Shown: one piece after another, positions 15,721 to 23,606 of the stretch
Numbering within the stretch: position 1 is the stretch's first letter
How the letters are laid out: each line of letters begins with the position of its first letter
NCBI GenBank assembly: GCA_905202125.1
Contig: CAJKQX010000020.1
Coordinates: 1 to 35,430 of the forward strand
Reading direction: 5' to 3'
Source of the DNA: an uncultured Prevotella sp.
Lineage (GTDB): Bacteria > Bacteroidota > Bacteroidia > Bacteroidales > Bacteroidaceae
Length of the DNA stretch: 35,430 nucleotides
The notes under the pieces: model-generated
Database searches by the model: none
The model's input: only the letters and a program-made list of their open reading frames with translations
What the model was told of the DNA's origin: nothing
Translations under genes and position numbers: made by a program

Positions 15721-17082
15721 ATGCGCGGACTGTCCGATAATTACGTCTTCCTGACCCAAAAACCGGTGCGCCGTGTCATACTGACAATGGCTATGCCTAC
15801 CATACTGACAATGTTGGTGAGCAGCCTGTACAATATGGCGGACACGTTCTTTGTCGGACAGCTCGACACCCAATCCACCGCAGCCGTGGGAATAGTGTTC
15901 CCGCTGATGTTCACGATACAGGCCTTCGGGTTCTTCTTCGGTCATGGCAGCGGCAACTACATCTCTCGCGAGTTGGGAGCCCGGCGCCGCGACAATGCCG
16001 GGAAGATGGCCTCCACGGGTTTTGTATATTCCTTAGGCACAGGTACGCTTATCGCCGCTGTGGGACTGATGATGCCCGAACGGCTCTCCGGGTGGCTCGG
16101 CAGTACACCCACCATCATGCCCTATACGGAAAGTTATTTGCGTATAATTCTCTTGGGTGCCCCGTTCATGACTGCCTCGCTGACGCTCAACAATCAGATG
16201 CGCATGCAAGGCAATGCCACATATGCGATGTATGGCATAGTGAGCGGCGCCGTGCTCAATGTCGTTCTCGACCCCATCTTCATCTTTGTCATGGACATGG
16301 GAGTGGACGGAGCGGCCCTTGCCACCATCGTGGGACAGGTCGTGGGATTCGCGGTGCTGATGGTCATGAGCCGCAAGCAGGACAATATCAGAGTGTCGTT
16401 ATCACGTTTCTGTCCCTCCCCCGCGTTTGTCAAGGAGATTATCTACGGCGGATCGCCCTCGTTGTCGAGACAGGGTCTGGGATGTGTGGCGGTGCTCATG
16501 CTCAATGTGGCGGCCGCTACGTATGGCGATGCGGCCATTGCCGCCATGTCGATAGTGAGCCGCATAGCCATGCTGGCCATGTCGGTGGTTGTCGGATTGG
16601 GACAAGGTTTTCAGCCGATGTGCGGTTTCTGTTATGGCGCCGGACTGTATGACAGACTGCGGGAAGGCTTTCGTTTCACCGTCATTACAGGAACCATATT
16701 CCTCACCTTGTTTTGCATTGTCGGGATGTATTTCAGTGAGGAGGCCATCCTTCTGTTCAGGGACGATGCCGAGGTGGTGACCATCGGTTCGGCGACACTG
16801 TGTTGGCAGTTGGCCGTCTATCCCCTCAATGTGTTTGTGATGGCTTCCAACATGATGTTGCAATCCATACGCAAGCCCCTGCGTGCCAATATCCTGGCCT
16901 CCGCCAGACATGGTCTCTTCTTCATCCCGTTGATAATTGTCCTGCCGTATTGGTTCGGACTGACGGGCGTGGAGATGTGTCAGGCGTGGAGCGATGTGCT
17001 AAGTTTCTTGCTCGCCCTGCCCGTGGTGCACAGCGCCTTTGCCGATATGAAAAGACAGAATGCCCAAACCACGGGCGAATAA
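15721..17082 (+). CDS. MATE family efflux transporter
   Basis: The 453-residue protein has twelve predicted membrane segments and the sequence style of the MATE (multidrug and toxin extrusion) family: an N-terminal half with AMPTILTMLVSSLYNMADTFF and the characteristic GHGSGNYISRELG segment, and a second half with FQPMCGFCYGAG, echoing the first. MATE pumps exchange Na+ or H+ for drugs, cationic metabolites or other small molecules across the inner membrane. It follows the SIMPL gene with three bases between, and a strong terminator comes next. The substrate cannot be predicted. Confidence 0.95.
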   Translation: MRGLSDNYVFLTQKPVRRVILTMAMPTILTMLVSSLYNMADTFFVGQLDTQSTAAVGIVFPLMFTIQAFGFFFGHGSGNYISRELGARRRDNAGKMASTGFVYSLGTGTLIAAVGLMMPERLSGWLGSTPTIMPYTESYLRIILLGAPFMTASLTLNNQMRMQGNATYAMYGIVSGAVLNVVLDPIFIFVMDMGVDGAALATIVGQVVGFAVLMVMSRKQDNIRVSLSRFCPSPAFVKEIIYGGSPSLSRQGLGCVAVLMLNVAAATYGDAAIAAMSIVSRIAMLAMSVVVGLGQGFQPMCGFCYGAGLYDRLREGFRFTVITGTIFLTLFCIVGMYFSEEAILLFRDDAEVVTIGSATLCWQLAVYPLNVFVMASNMMLQSIRKPLRANILASARHGLFFIPLIIVLPYWFGLTGVEMCQAWSDVLSFLLALPVVHSAFADMKRQNAQTTGE

Positions 17083-17106
17083 TGATTCTTATGTCACGAA
17101 AATAAA

Positions 17107-17149
17107 AAATGTTCGGATAAGCGATAATACTTGTCATATCCGAACATTT
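17107..17149. terminator. Bidirectional terminator after the MATE gene
   Basis: AAATGTTCGGATA (17107-17119) pairs perfectly over 13 bp with TATCCGAACATTT (17137-17149). It lies between convergent genes and can end both the plus-strand operon and the minus-strand barrel gene. Confidence 0.85.
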
Positions 17150-17173
17150 GGGTTGAAATATCATTTGTCTGTA

Positions 17174-17932
17174 TTATGGTCGCTGCGGAATGGCAGGCGG
17201 TTCGATGAAGCGCGGAGCCTTGTGCTTGGGCATCGAGCAACCCTCCACCGAGATCTGAATGCTCGAGTTGTTGTTGAAATTATATTTCAGGGCGGCACCA
17301 ACTCTGTCGCCCACATTGCTCATATCATATATGGAGTAGGGCATGAGATAGTTGTCGACCAACGATTTCTGACCGTATACGTAAGCCTCCCAACGCTCGT
17401 TGAACTTATATCCTATGACGGCCGACAGACCGGCATCCTTGTAGTTGTCGTGCGCCCAGAATATATTGTTGAGATATCCGCCCACGGCCACCGACAGCTT
17501 GTCGGTCACAGGTACGGCGTACATAGCCGAAAGGCTCTGAGTGAATCCTGTGCCGTGACGTGCATTCTTGCCAAACTGTGCGAAGACCGATGCCCCGAGG
17601 TTGAGGTTGAGACCCTTGTGCAGCTGCCAGTTGTACCAGCCGCAGAAGGCGAAAGGATACATGCCGATGGGCGACACCTGTCCTCTGTGGTTGAGTGAGG
17701 GCAGATGCAACGAGTCCGTATGGCTGTCGGGCATGATCATGTCGTGCCATCCCGACGTGGCATAGTCGTGACTGATGGACGTCGGTTGCATCTCGCCGGC
17801 AATCGTGGGGTCTATGTCGGTTGCTGCTGTCGGGGCATTATTGACGGTCTTTTTCACATCGGGCCCGTATTGAGCATGTGCCGATGCAAATGCCAATAGA
17901 GCCATAACGGTCAATGTGGACTTTCTTATCAT
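17174..17932 (-). CDS. Outer-membrane barrel-like secreted protein
   Basis: The 252-residue protein has a signal peptide of about 20 residues (ending ASAHA). From about residue 90 it shows alternating aromatic and hydrophobic residues (FCGWYNWQLHKGLNLNLGASVF, LSVAVGGYLNNIFW, WEAYVYGQKSL), consistent with an outer-membrane beta barrel; residues 21-85 may form a flexible N-terminal extension. The C-terminus is proline-rich (FIEPPAIPQRP) rather than ending in an aromatic residue. I do not recognise a named family. It stands alone on the minus strand between two terminator or promoter regions. Confidence 0.65.
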   Translation of the reverse strand: MIRKSTLTVMALLAFASAHAQYGPDVKKTVNNAPTAATDIDPTIAGEMQPTSISHDYATSGWHDMIMPDSHTDSLHLPSLNHRGQVSPIGMYPFAFCGWYNWQLHKGLNLNLGASVFAQFGKNARHGTGFTQSLSAMYAVPVTDKLSVAVGGYLNNIFWAHDNYKDAGLSAVIGYKFNERWEAYVYGQKSLVDNYLMPYSIYDMSNVGDRVGAALKYNFNNNSSIQISVEGCSMPKHKAPRFIEPPAIPQRP

Positions 17933-18044
17933 AATCGAAAACAGTTGGTTTGCTTTTCAAATGCAAACATACTCAATAATTTGCACAAATGATGATGCAA
18001 GGCTATTTTTTAGGGCTGATATTTATATTTCTTATGATTTTTAA

Positions 18045-18132
18045 ATTACCTTTGCATAAGATAAGCTGCACCTCAGCAATTCAAATTCGATTTGATTGCA
18101 TTCGGTTTGCATTACCTTTGCATAAGATAAGC
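18045..18132 (+). promoter_or_regulatory. Tandem duplicated promoters upstream of the TPR gene
   Basis: A 22-bp sequence beginning ATTACCTTTGCATAAG is present at 18045-18066 and 18111-18132, 66 bases apart. Both copies contain the -7 motif TACCTTTG. The second copy also has TTTG at 18091-18094 with an 18-base spacer, making it a good Bacteroidetes promoter about 95 bases before the TPR gene at 18226; the first has no obvious -33 box. Confidence 0.6.
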
Positions 18133-18225
18133 CTACATATCTCAAATATTTTGCGCCCGAAGGACATAGGGCACATCTGTTTTTGAGACAGGCCAACCAA
18201 CTAACCGACATAATATAATAATTGT

Positions 18226-19107
18226 ATGAATATTTTTAAAGCTTTGTTCGGGGGAAAAGAGGAAAATCCCGAAGAGAAGAAGAGGCAGGAAGAAGCCAGA
18301 CAGTTTGATGTGTTGAAATACGATGGAGTGAGAGCCCTACGCATGGGGCAGTCGGCTTATGCCGTGCAGTGTTTCACCCATGCACTCGACCTGAAGGACG
18401 ATCTCGAGTGTCACGACTATCTGTCGCAGGCCCTCATCAGTTGCAACGAACTGCCGCAGGCCTACGAGCAACTCCTGAAACTGGCTGAGGCCGATTCCGA
18501 CAACCAGCAGATATTCCTGCGCATGGCTCAGGTGGCCTTTCTCATGGAAAACTACGGAGTGATGGGCGATGCCTGCGAGAAGGCCATGCTCATAGACGAT
18601 AAAAACCCTGTCGTTTACTACCTGTACGCCAGGGCCTGCCGCGGACAGGGCGATGATTCCAACGCTGTGGCCATGCTCACCAAAGCCATAAATATGAAGG
18701 AGGACTACGGCGAGGCCTATCTGCTGCGTGGCGAGATATATCTGGCACTCGGCGAACTGGACAATGCCTCTGCCGATGCTGCTTATCTCGACGAGCATGC
18801 CGAGGAAAACGAGGACGTGATGCTGCTCGGCGCGAGGATAAAGATGGCCCAAAAAAAATATGATGCGGCAAAGAGTGCGTATGACAGGATCATCGATCAT
18901 AACCCGTTTTGTGCCGTAGCGTTCCGCGAACGCAGCTCGGTCAAAGCTCAGCTTGGCGACAACGAGGGATCCGAACAAGACATGCGCACGGCTGAGGAGA
19001 TAGATCCCCAAAGCGATGAGTCACGGACAGCAATGTCGCAGAACGTGGAAAACAACGTGAAACAGATTTATAAAAATAACGATCCCTACGGAGTGTTCTC
19101 CAATTGA
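18226..19107 (+). CDS. Tetratricopeptide-repeat protein
   Basis: The 293-residue soluble protein has no signal peptide. After a charged N-terminal stretch (residues 8-28), it consists of TPR-like helical pairs from about residue 38 to 265, for example ALRMGQSAYAVQCFTHALDL, AMLTKAINMKEDYGEAYLL and AKSAYDRIIDHNPFCAVAF. TPR domains are protein-interaction scaffolds and no enzymatic motif is present. It is a single gene behind two duplicated promoters, and the Phe/Tyr leader region follows it. The partner is unknown. Confidence 0.88.
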   Translation: MNIFKALFGGKEENPEEKKRQEEARQFDVLKYDGVRALRMGQSAYAVQCFTHALDLKDDLECHDYLSQALISCNELPQAYEQLLKLAEADSDNQQIFLRMAQVAFLMENYGVMGDACEKAMLIDDKNPVVYYLYARACRGQGDDSNAVAMLTKAINMKEDYGEAYLLRGEIYLALGELDNASADAAYLDEHAEENEDVMLLGARIKMAQKKYDAAKSAYDRIIDHNPFCAVAFRERSSVKAQLGDNEGSEQDMRTAEEIDPQSDESRTAMSQNVENNVKQIYKNNDPYGVFSN

Positions 19108-19160
19108 TAGCCGTCTTGTAATAAAAAATCAAGAAAAACAAACATTTTGTTCTAAATTTC

Positions 19161-19191
19161 TTGTGAGTTATATTTATTTGTTATATATTTG
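19161..19191 (+). promoter_or_regulatory. Promoter of the phe/tyr operon
   Basis: TATATTTG (19184-19191) matches the -7 box, and TTG (19161-19163) lies 20 bases upstream. Transcription would start near 19198, about 20 bases before the leader-peptide ATG, giving a leader RNA of about 180 bases before pheA. Confidence 0.6.
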
Positions 19192-19217
19192 CACTCAATA
19201 ATTAAAAATTAATAGCA

Positions 19218-19298
19218 ATGAACAGATTATACGCATCTTTCTTTTATTTTTACTTTTACTTTACAAGCAATTGTGAAGCGGGACGTTGCGTATTTTAA
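19218..19298 (+). CDS. Phe/Tyr-rich leader peptide of the pheA operon
   Basis: A 26-codon frame begins with ATG at 19218 and ends with TAA at 19296-19298. Residues 8-15 read FFYFYFYF, and Tyr5 and Phe26 add to the count, so 10 of 26 residues are Phe or Tyr. Such a run is expected by chance only rarely and sits directly upstream of prephenate dehydratase. The codons after the run (NCEAGRC) also encode GTGAAGCGGG (19273-19282), which can pair with the left arm of the downstream hairpin. By analogy with enterobacterial pheL, ribosomes stalling for charged tRNA-Phe or tRNA-Tyr would leave this segment free and prevent the hairpin. Too short for most gene finders, but well supported by context. 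Confidence 0.85.
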   Translation: MNRLYASFFYFYFYFTSNCEAGRCVF

Positions 19299-19357
19299 AA
19301 AGAAAAGAAACAAACAATATAAAGACCCCGCTTCACACATGGTGAAACGGGGTCTTT
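19273..19357 (+). promoter_or_regulatory. Attenuator: antiterminator and terminator/RBS-proximal hairpin
   Basis: The hairpin has arms AAAGACCCCG (19321-19330) and CGGGGTCTTT (19348-19357), continuing with TTCAC (19332-19336) and GTGAA (19342-19346) after one mismatch. Its left arm also contains CCCGCTTCAC (19327-19336), exactly complementary to GTGAAGCGGG (19273-19282) in the leader-peptide reading frame. The two pairings are mutually exclusive, the hallmark of attenuation. The T run after the hairpin is short (three T, within the stem), and the pheA start lies 20 bases on, so the switch could act on termination or on translation initiation. Confidence 0.8.
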
Positions 19358-19376
19358 CAGTAAGAGAGAAGAAACG

Positions 19377-20213
19377 ATGAAAAGAATCGCAATACAAGGT
19401 GCTCATGGCTCTTTCCATGATATTGCCGCCAGACAATATTTCAAGGATGAACAGATACAGTTGATCTGTTGCTCGACGTTCGAGGATGTTTTCGAGAATA
19501 TGAAGATAGACTCCACCCTCATAGGTATGGTCGCAATCGAAAACACCATTGCCGGCAGTCTGCTCCACAACTATGAGTTGCTCAGGGCATCCGGCGTTGC
19601 CGTGGTGGGCGAACACAAACTCCATATCCAACATTCCATCTGTTGTCTGCCCGAGGACGACTGGTCCACGGTCAAGGAAGTGCATTCGCATCCGGTAGCT
19701 CTGATGCAGTGCAACCAGTTCTTGTCCCAACATCCCACACTCAAAGCGGTGGAGGCAGAGGATACAGCCGGTTCGGCCGAATATATAATGAAGAACCGAT
19801 GCCGCGGTTGGGCGGCGATATGCAACGCGTCGGCGGCCGAGATGTATGGCATGAAGGTGCTCGAGGACCAGATAGAAGACAACAAGCACAATTTCACCCG
19901 TTTTCTTGTGGTGTCCAATCCCAATAAGGCCGATTTCATGCGCCCTTTGGAGAAGACCAACAAGGCCAGCCTCGTCTTTCTCGTACCTCACGACGAAGGC
20001 AGCCTGTCGAAGGTGCTCACGATACTATCCTTTTATAATATCAACCTCACAAAGATACAGTCGTTGCCCGTCATAGGACATGAGTGGGAGTATCTTTTCT
20101 ATGTCGATGTGACCTTCGACAACATCACCCGCTACCGTCAGAGCATCGATGCGATAATTCCTCTCACCCGTTCGCTGAAAATACTGGGCGAATATATAGA
20201 AATGAAACAATAG
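19377..20213 (+). CDS. pheA: Prephenate dehydratase with ACT domain
   Basis: The enzyme converts prephenate to phenylpyruvate, the committed step to phenylalanine. The 278-residue protein has the bilobed dehydratase domain (about 1-185) with MVAIENTIAGSL (51-62) and the catalytic TRF motif (174-176), then a C-terminal ACT domain (about 196-275) that normally binds phenylalanine. The ESRP-type motif of the ACT domain reads QSLP here, and GAL reads GSL; I recall similar sequences in Bacteroidetes, so feedback control may be altered but not necessarily lost. It is a mono-functional protein: chorismate mutase is fused to the DAHP synthase two genes downstream. The attenuator precedes it. The next gene starts 5 bases after its stop. 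Confidence 0.95.
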   Translation: MKRIAIQGAHGSFHDIAARQYFKDEQIQLICCSTFEDVFENMKIDSTLIGMVAIENTIAGSLLHNYELLRASGVAVVGEHKLHIQHSICCLPEDDWSTVKEVHSHPVALMQCNQFLSQHPTLKAVEAEDTAGSAEYIMKNRCRGWAAICNASAAEMYGMKVLEDQIEDNKHNFTRFLVVSNPNKADFMRPLEKTNKASLVFLVPHDEGSLSKVLTILSFYNINLTKIQSLPVIGHEWEYLFYVDVTFDNITRYRQSIDAIIPLTRSLKILGEYIEMKQ

Positions 20214-20218
20214 TCAAT

Positions 20219-21400
20219 ATGAACACAATAAAACCGGCCGACAGAGTATCGGCAGTACAGGAATACTATTTCAGTCGCAAACTGAAGGAAGTGGCAAGGC
20301 TCAACGCCGAGGGAAAAGACATCATCTCGCTGGCCATCGGGTCGCCCGACATGCCTCCGTCAGAGCAGACGATAAATCGTCTGTGCGATGTGGCACACAG
20401 CCCCCAGGCCCACGGCTATCAGCCCACTATGGGTACGCCGGAACTGCGCGAGGCCATAGCGGAATTCTACAACCGCTGGTATGGCGTGACGCTCGACCCC
20501 GCATCGGAGGTGCTGCCGTTGATAGGATCGAAGGAAGGCATACTGCATGTCACCCTCGCCTTTGTCAATCCCGGCGACGAGGTGCTCGTGCCCAACCCCG
20601 GATATCCCACATACACATCTCTCAGCAAGATACTTGGAGCACGTGTGGTCAATTATAATCTGCGTGAGGACAACGGATGGCAACCCGATTTTGAGGAATT
20701 GGAACGTATGGATCTGTCGCGAGTCAAACTGATGTGGACCAACTATCCCAACATGCCTACGGGTGGCAATGCCCGCCGGGAGACCTACGAGCGCCTCGTG
20801 CAATTTGCCCGTCAGCACAACATCGTGGTGGTCAACGACAATCCCTATTCGTTCATCCTCAACGACAAACCCCTCTCCCTGCTCCAGATACCGGGCGCCA
20901 AAGAATGTTGCATTGAGTTCAACTCGATGTCGAAGAGCCACAATATGCCCGGATGGCGTGTGGGAATGTGCCTCGCGAATGCCACTTTTATATCGTGGAT
21001 ACTCAAGATCAAGAGTAATATTGACTCCGGAACGTTCCGCGGACTGCAACTCGCGGCGGCCGAGGCACTGCTCTCCAACACCGAGGAGTGGCATCATGAG
21101 GCCAACGTGGTGACCTATCGCCGACGTCGCGACATAGCCGAGCAGATAATGGATGTGCTCGGTTGTGTGTACGACCCGACACAGGTGGGAATGTTTCTCT
21201 GGGGCCGCATACCCAGGAAATATGCTGATGCCGAGCAGCTCACCGAACTATTGCTGCACGAGGCACGGGTGTTCGTCACTCCGGGATTCATTTTCGGCTC
21301 CAACGGTTCGCGCTACATTCGCATCAGTCTGTGTGCCAAAGATGACCGCATGAAGGAGGCTTTGCAACGTATAAAAACACTTTCAGACAAGTCGGTGTAA
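20219..21400 (+). CDS. Class I/II PLP aminotransferase of the aromatic operon
   Basis: With the start at 20219 the protein has 393 residues; an earlier in-frame ATG at 20084 lies inside pheA and would add unrelated residues. It is a fold-type I aminotransferase: SLAIGSPDMPPS near the N-terminus, YPNMPTGG (176-183), VVNDNPYSF (204-212) and the PLP lysine Lys239 in SMSKSHNMPGWRVG. In this operon it most likely transaminates phenylpyruvate and 4-hydroxyphenylpyruvate to phenylalanine and tyrosine with glutamate. Homologues are often annotated as aspartate or LL-diaminopimelate aminotransferases, so the operon is the main evidence for substrate. A 255-base gap with a 22-bp repeat array follows. 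Confidence 0.88.
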   Translation: MNTIKPADRVSAVQEYYFSRKLKEVARLNAEGKDIISLAIGSPDMPPSEQTINRLCDVAHSPQAHGYQPTMGTPELREAIAEFYNRWYGVTLDPASEVLPLIGSKEGILHVTLAFVNPGDEVLVPNPGYPTYTSLSKILGARVVNYNLREDNGWQPDFEELERMDLSRVKLMWTNYPNMPTGGNARRETYERLVQFARQHNIVVVNDNPYSFILNDKPLSLLQIPGAKECCIEFNSMSKSHNMPGWRVGMCLANATFISWILKIKSNIDSGTFRGLQLAAAEALLSNTEEWHHEANVVTYRRRRDIAEQIMDVLGCVYDPTQVGMFLWGRIPRKYADAEQLTELLLHEARVFVTPGFIFGSNGSRYIRISLCAKDDRMKEALQRIKTLSDKSV

Positions 21401-21447
21401 AATAAGAAAAATGTAGAATGAAATCAGCTGTAAATCCATACATGCAA

Positions 21448-21545
21448 GTACAAAATCGTACATGGCCTTTGTACTGTCTGTACAAAGGCTCTGTACTGAC
21501 TGTACAAAGGCCATGTACTGACCGTACAAAGGCCCTGTACTAAAT
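21448..21545. repeat. GTAC-rich 22-bp tandem repeat array inside the aromatic operon
   Basis: Three units of exactly 22 bases (21470-21491, 21492-21513, 21514-21535) share the core TGTACTGACTGTACAAAGG with few changes, with a diverged unit before and a partial one after. Each unit holds the inverted repeat TGTAC / GTACA, and CCTTTGTAC can pair with GTACAAAGG across 21465-21487. It lies in the 255-base gap between the aminotransferase and the DAHP synthase gene, where it could affect mRNA folding or bind a protein. Confidence 0.8.
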
Positions 21546-21655
21546 CGGGTGAAATCGTGCTTGATAATCGAACTGCCTGATGCTCGTCGCCTAACGCAAA
21601 CTATGGGATTTTAAAACAATATAAATAGAATAATCAATCAATAAAACATACTATC

Positions 21656-22720
21656 ATGGGATTAACATTAGAACCTCTGAAATTACCGAGTGACAATATA
21701 CGCCCGTTCGTCATCGCCGGACCATGTTCCGCCGAGACCGAAGAGCAAGTGATGACAACCGCTACCATGTTGGCCGAAAAGGGATGCCATATCTTCCGCG
21801 CCGGAGTGTGGAAACCGCGTACCAAACCGGGCGGATTCGAAGGCAATGGCGAGAAAGCCCTGCCCTGGCTGCAACGCGTGAAGAAGGAGACGGGCATGCA
21901 GGTGGCAACCGAGGTGGCCACGCCTGAGCATGTGGAACTGGCCTTGAAATATGGTGTTGACATCCTGTGGGTGGGAGCGCGCACATCGGCCAACCCGTTT
22001 GCCATGCAGGCATTGGCCGACAGTCTGCGCGGAGTGGACGTACCGGTGCTGGTGAAGAATCCCGTCAACCCCGACCTCGAACTTTGGATAGGTGCTCTCG
22101 AGCGTATCAATCAGGCCGGCATCAAACGACTGGGAGCCATCCATCGAGGATTTTCCAGTTACGACAAGAAGATATACCGCAACCTACCGATGTGGCAGAT
22201 ACCCATCGAACTGCGCCGCCGTATACCCAATCTGCCCATCATCTGCGACCCCAGTCATATCGGTGGCAGCCGCGACCTGATAGCTCCTCTGTGTCAGCAA
22301 GCTATGGACTTAGGTCTGGACGGACTCATCGTGGAGAGCCACTGCTCGCCCGACAGCGCATGGAGCGACGCAGCACAGCAGGTCACTCCGGATGTGCTCG
22401 ACTACATACTCAGCCTGCTCGTCGTCCGCAACGAGACAGTGACCACAGAGGGCATACATCAGTTGCGCAAACAGATAGACGAACTCGACAACCAACTCAT
22501 GGAACTCCTCGCCAAACGTATGCGTGTCTGCCGTGAGATAGGACAATATAAGAAGGAACACAACATGACCGTGCTTCAGACATCCCGCTACAACGAGATT
22601 CTTGATAAGCGCGGTGCACAGGGTGCTCTTTGCGGCATGGATTCGGACTTCATCAAGAGAGTGTTTGAGGAAGTGCACGAAGAGTCTGTAAGACAACAGA
22701 TCGAGATAATCAACCATTAA
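21656..22720 (+). CDS. Bifunctional DAHP synthase / chorismate mutase
   Basis: The 354-residue protein joins a 3-deoxy-D-arabino-heptulosonate 7-phosphate synthase (residues 1-260) of the short, KDO8P-synthase-like type to an AroQ-type chorismate mutase (about 265-350). The first domain shows FVIAGPCSAET, FRAGVWKPRTKPGGFEG, LVKNPVNPD, GAIHRGFS and ICDPSHIGG. The second starts at HQLRKQIDELDNQLMELLAKRM and includes VCREIGQYKKEH. It therefore catalyses the first step of the shikimate pathway and the step from chorismate to prephenate, the substrate of the pheA and tyrA products encoded beside it. Fusion to chorismate mutase often provides feedback inhibition by prephenate. Confidence 0.95.
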   Translation: MGLTLEPLKLPSDNIRPFVIAGPCSAETEEQVMTTATMLAEKGCHIFRAGVWKPRTKPGGFEGNGEKALPWLQRVKKETGMQVATEVATPEHVELALKYGVDILWVGARTSANPFAMQALADSLRGVDVPVLVKNPVNPDLELWIGALERINQAGIKRLGAIHRGFSSYDKKIYRNLPMWQIPIELRRRIPNLPIICDPSHIGGSRDLIAPLCQQAMDLGLDGLIVESHCSPDSAWSDAAQQVTPDVLDYILSLLVVRNETVTTEGIHQLRKQIDELDNQLMELLAKRMRVCREIGQYKKEHNMTVLQTSRYNEILDKRGAQGALCGMDSDFIKRVFEEVHEESVRQQIEIINH

Positions 22721-22733
22721 AGATACATCGTGT

Positions 22734-22805
22734 CGGCATGAACGCCGCGGATGACCCGCAGACGCCCGTCGCGACCGGGACTATGCGAAACCGACGTTCA
22801 TGCCG
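22734..22805 (+). repeat. 11-bp inverted repeat before tyrA
   Basis: CGGCATGAACG (22734-22744) and CGTTCATGCCG (22795-22805) are perfectly complementary across a GC-rich 50-base loop that itself can fold. It occupies most of the gap between the chorismate mutase and tyrA genes, ending 20 bases before the tyrA start, and may tune tyrA expression or mRNA stability. Confidence 0.6.
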
Positions 22806-22825
22806 GCCGCTCAATATCGTTTGAA

Positions 22826-23605
22826 ATGAGAATACTGATAATGGGAGCAGGCAAGATGGGAAGCTTCTTTCTCGACCTGCTCAGTTTCGACCACGAGACG
22901 GCCGTATACGAGAAAGACCCCAGACGGATGAGGTTCACATACAATTGCCGCCGTCTGACAGAGTTAGAAGAGATACGCGAGTTTCGTCCCGAACTGGTCA
23001 TCAATGCCGTAACTGTGAAATACACTATCCCCGCGTTTGACGAGGTGATGCCGATGCTGCCGCCCGACTGTATCGTGAGCGACATTTCATCGGTCAAGAC
23101 CGGACTGAAGGATTATTACGAGTCGTGCGGCCATCCCTACGTGTCAACCCACCCGATGTTTGGTCCCACTTTTGCCAACCTCAACCAGCTGAATTGCGAG
23201 AATGCCATCATCATCAGTGAGGGCGACTACATGGGTCGCATCTTTTTCAAGGATCTGTACAGTCGGTTGGGATTGAATATCTACGAATACACTTTTGAGG
23301 AACACGACAAGACAGTGGCTTATTCGCTCAGTATTCCGTTTGTCAGCACCTTTGTCTTTGCCGCCGTGATGAAGCATCAGGATGCTCCGGGCACGACGTT
23401 CAAACGCCACATGGGCATAGCTCGGGGTGTGCTCAGTGAGGACGACTATCTGTTGCAGGAGATACTCTTCAATCCTTATACCCACGACCAGGTGTCGCAG
23501 ATACGCCATGAACTCAAAGACTTGCTCGACATCATCGATAACAAGGATGCCGAACGCATGAAAGAGTATCTTAACAAAATACGTGAAAATGTAGAGCGCA
23601 TGTAG
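22826..23605 (+). CDS. tyrA: Prephenate dehydrogenase
   Basis: The enzyme oxidises prephenate to 4-hydroxyphenylpyruvate using NAD(P), the branch step to tyrosine. I place the start at 22826, giving 259 residues and the N-terminus MRILIMGAGKMGSFF, a Rossmann glycine motif; the upstream ATG at 22751 would add 25 residues over the inverted repeat and lacks conservation. Further motifs are VSDISSVKTG and STHPMFGPTFA, typical of the family. There is no ACT domain at the C-terminus. The last gene of the operon begins one base after its stop. Together with pheA and the fused mutase it completes both branches to Phe and Tyr. Confidence 0.92.
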   Translation: MRILIMGAGKMGSFFLDLLSFDHETAVYEKDPRRMRFTYNCRRLTELEEIREFRPELVINAVTVKYTIPAFDEVMPMLPPDCIVSDISSVKTGLKDYYESCGHPYVSTHPMFGPTFANLNQLNCENAIIISEGDYMGRIFFKDLYSRLGLNIYEYTFEEHDKTVAYSLSIPFVSTFVFAAVMKHQDAPGTTFKRHMGIARGVLSEDDYLLQEILFNPYTHDQVSQIRHELKDLLDIIDNKDAERMKEYLNKIRENVERM

Positions 23606-23606
23606 G

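Noticed and set aside
19198..19376. T-box or amino-acid riboswitch before pheA
   Set aside because: No T-box consensus or known aptamer could be recognised, while a Phe/Tyr leader peptide and competing stems explain the region better.
21448..21545. CRISPR array
   Set aside because: Repeats are adjacent with no unique spacers and no cas genes are present. The same applies to 10930-11061.
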